Origin: Taishania sp037189645
GTDB lineage: Bacteria > Bacteroidota > Bacteroidia > Flavobacteriales_D > Crocinitomicaceae
Assembly: GCA_037189645.1 (NCBI GenBank)
Contig: JBBCIY010000001.1
Location: forward strand, 186,001 to 250,000
Length of the DNA stretch: 64,000 nt
Direction of reading: 5' to 3'
Shown here: piece after piece, positions 63,354 to 64,000 of the stretch
Layout: every line of letters starts with the position of its first letter
Position numbering within the stretch: the first letter of the stretch is position 1
Position numbers and translations under genes: made by a program
Notes under the pieces: model-generated
Told to the model about the DNA's origin: nothing
What the model saw: the letters and a program-made list of their open reading frames with translations, nothing else
Databases searched by the model: none

Positions 63354-64000
63354 ATGAAATTGCTCACCTTGATATTTTTATTTTTAACAATCTGTTTATC
63401 AAATTGTTTTTCTCAGTCTGTTAAAGAAAAAATTCAGTCTGTTTACTCGTTTAAAATCACAGATTTACCGGCAAAGGAACTGGAAGTTAAATACAAGGAG
63501 CTGGATAAATTCTGGCAGGAACTGAACGCAGATACTGCCACGAATCTCCCGATTATCCGGAAAGAATTGCAAAGAAACGGCCATTCGTCCTATTTCTACT
63601 TTGACATGAGCTCTTACGTGGAAATGCAATCGTATAAAAGTTCAGATAAACGGATCATCGAGGGAGCTTTAAAAAAGATCGAATGGACCGAAATAGGGAC
63701 CTGGGAGCTGGTGGAAAAATCAAGGGATTTTTCGCTGAACGGAATTGATGTTACGGGACTGGCATTTCAATTATTGAAACAGGAAAAAGTCAGGTTGGTG
63801 AACCCGGAAACACAGGAAGTATTCAACCAGGGGAAAATACTTGCTTATTTGTTGCTTCCGTTGAAAAAAGAAGCATACCTGGAAACCATCAGCAATCTTT
63901 TTGACAATTCTTCGGCAGAATCCCAGCGCTCCATTATTACGCTCCTCTGGATGTCAAATACAGTTTTCGGTGATGAAAAGCTCCAGAGAATCGCTGGAAA
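63354..64000 (+). CDS. Secreted protein of unknown function, 5' part
   Basis: The frame runs open from the ATG at 63354 to the right edge, 215 codons. It begins with a good signal peptide (KLLTLIFLFLTICLSNCFSQ). The mature part is rich in Lys, Glu and Leu, soluble and mostly helical (ELEVKYKELDKFWQELNADT), followed by a segment with ELVEKSRDFSLNGIDVTGLA. I do not recognise a family; the part seen shows no membrane helix or sorting domain. The -7 element at 63287 is its likely promoter. Confidence 0.7.
   Translation, partial: MKLLTLIFLFLTICLSNCFSQSVKEKIQSVYSFKITDLPAKELEVKYKELDKFWQELNADTATNLPIIRKELQRNGHSSYFYFDMSSYVEMQSYKSSDKRIIEGALKKIEWTEIGTWELVEKSRDFSLNGIDVTGLAFQLLKQEKVRLVNPETQEVFNQGKILAYLLLPLKKEAYLETISNLFDNSSAESQRSIITLLWMSNTVFGDEKLQRIAG

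Overview
The window is a contiguous piece of a Bacteroidota chromosome, most likely Flavobacteriales; the gene set resembles Crocinitomicaceae such as Fluviicola, but the genus is only a guess. The reasons are several type IX secretion system (T9SS) C-terminal sorting domains of both A and B type, a PorP/SprF protein, a GLPGLI protein paired with a TonB-receptor-like barrel, an HmuY/TonB haem locus, a PafA phosphatase, and repeated promoters of the Bacteroidota form TAnnTTTG. I see no prophage, insertion sequence, CRISPR array or rRNA. Most of it is ordinary core genome with a few accessory islands.

Layout. 1-6900: end of an outer-membrane DUF2490-like gene, dusB, fmt, then a hybrid histidine kinase and a sigma-54 response regulator forming a two-component pair. 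6950-14165: a HEAT-like gene with ligA, an ABC-F ATPase, a small lipoprotein and recQ. 14360-19016: a GLPGLI protein and outer-membrane barrel operon, divergent from a DUF3078 gene across a region with an 18-bp palindrome. 19120-21155: haem A synthase (ctaA), a TSUP permease, and a CAU-anticodon tRNA with terminator. 21287-22789: four tandem paralogues of small secreted proteins with near-identical signal peptides and very divergent mature parts. 22955-27118: a DPP4-type peptidase, the SRP RNA, an O-methyltransferase and an amidohydrolase. 27535-33720: a large type-B T9SS adhesin-like protein, PorP/SprF and a PorE-like OmpA protein, probably one operon. 33805-37926: arginase, argS, a flavodoxin-like oxidoreductase and DUF1697. 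38193-42638: ferritin, then a 1302-residue sensor that combines a beta-propeller, Y_Y_Y, a class III adenylate cyclase and an HD domain.

42837-45829: a T9SS secreted protein, then dapF with two small genes. 45963-51766: a haem uptake operon (T9SS-secreted HmuY-like protein, DUF6607 protein, small Cys protein, TonB receptor, HmuY lipoprotein). Its promoter lies back to back with that of pafA (51878). 53661-56562: a secreted SGNH-like hydrolase, a PLP enzyme, a DUF5522 protein and an acyltransferase. 56903-59542: thyA, a CapA-like phosphatase and folA with overlapping reading frames. 59596-63193: pepT, holA, rsmE and DUF4159. A gene truncated by the window begins at 63354.

The points most worth following are the four-gene paralogue array, the propeller-cyclase-HD fusion, promoters placed so close to start codons that leaderless mRNAs are implied, the thyA-capA-folA overlap, and a family of degenerate intergenic repeats sharing the core GAAGTACGAGG.
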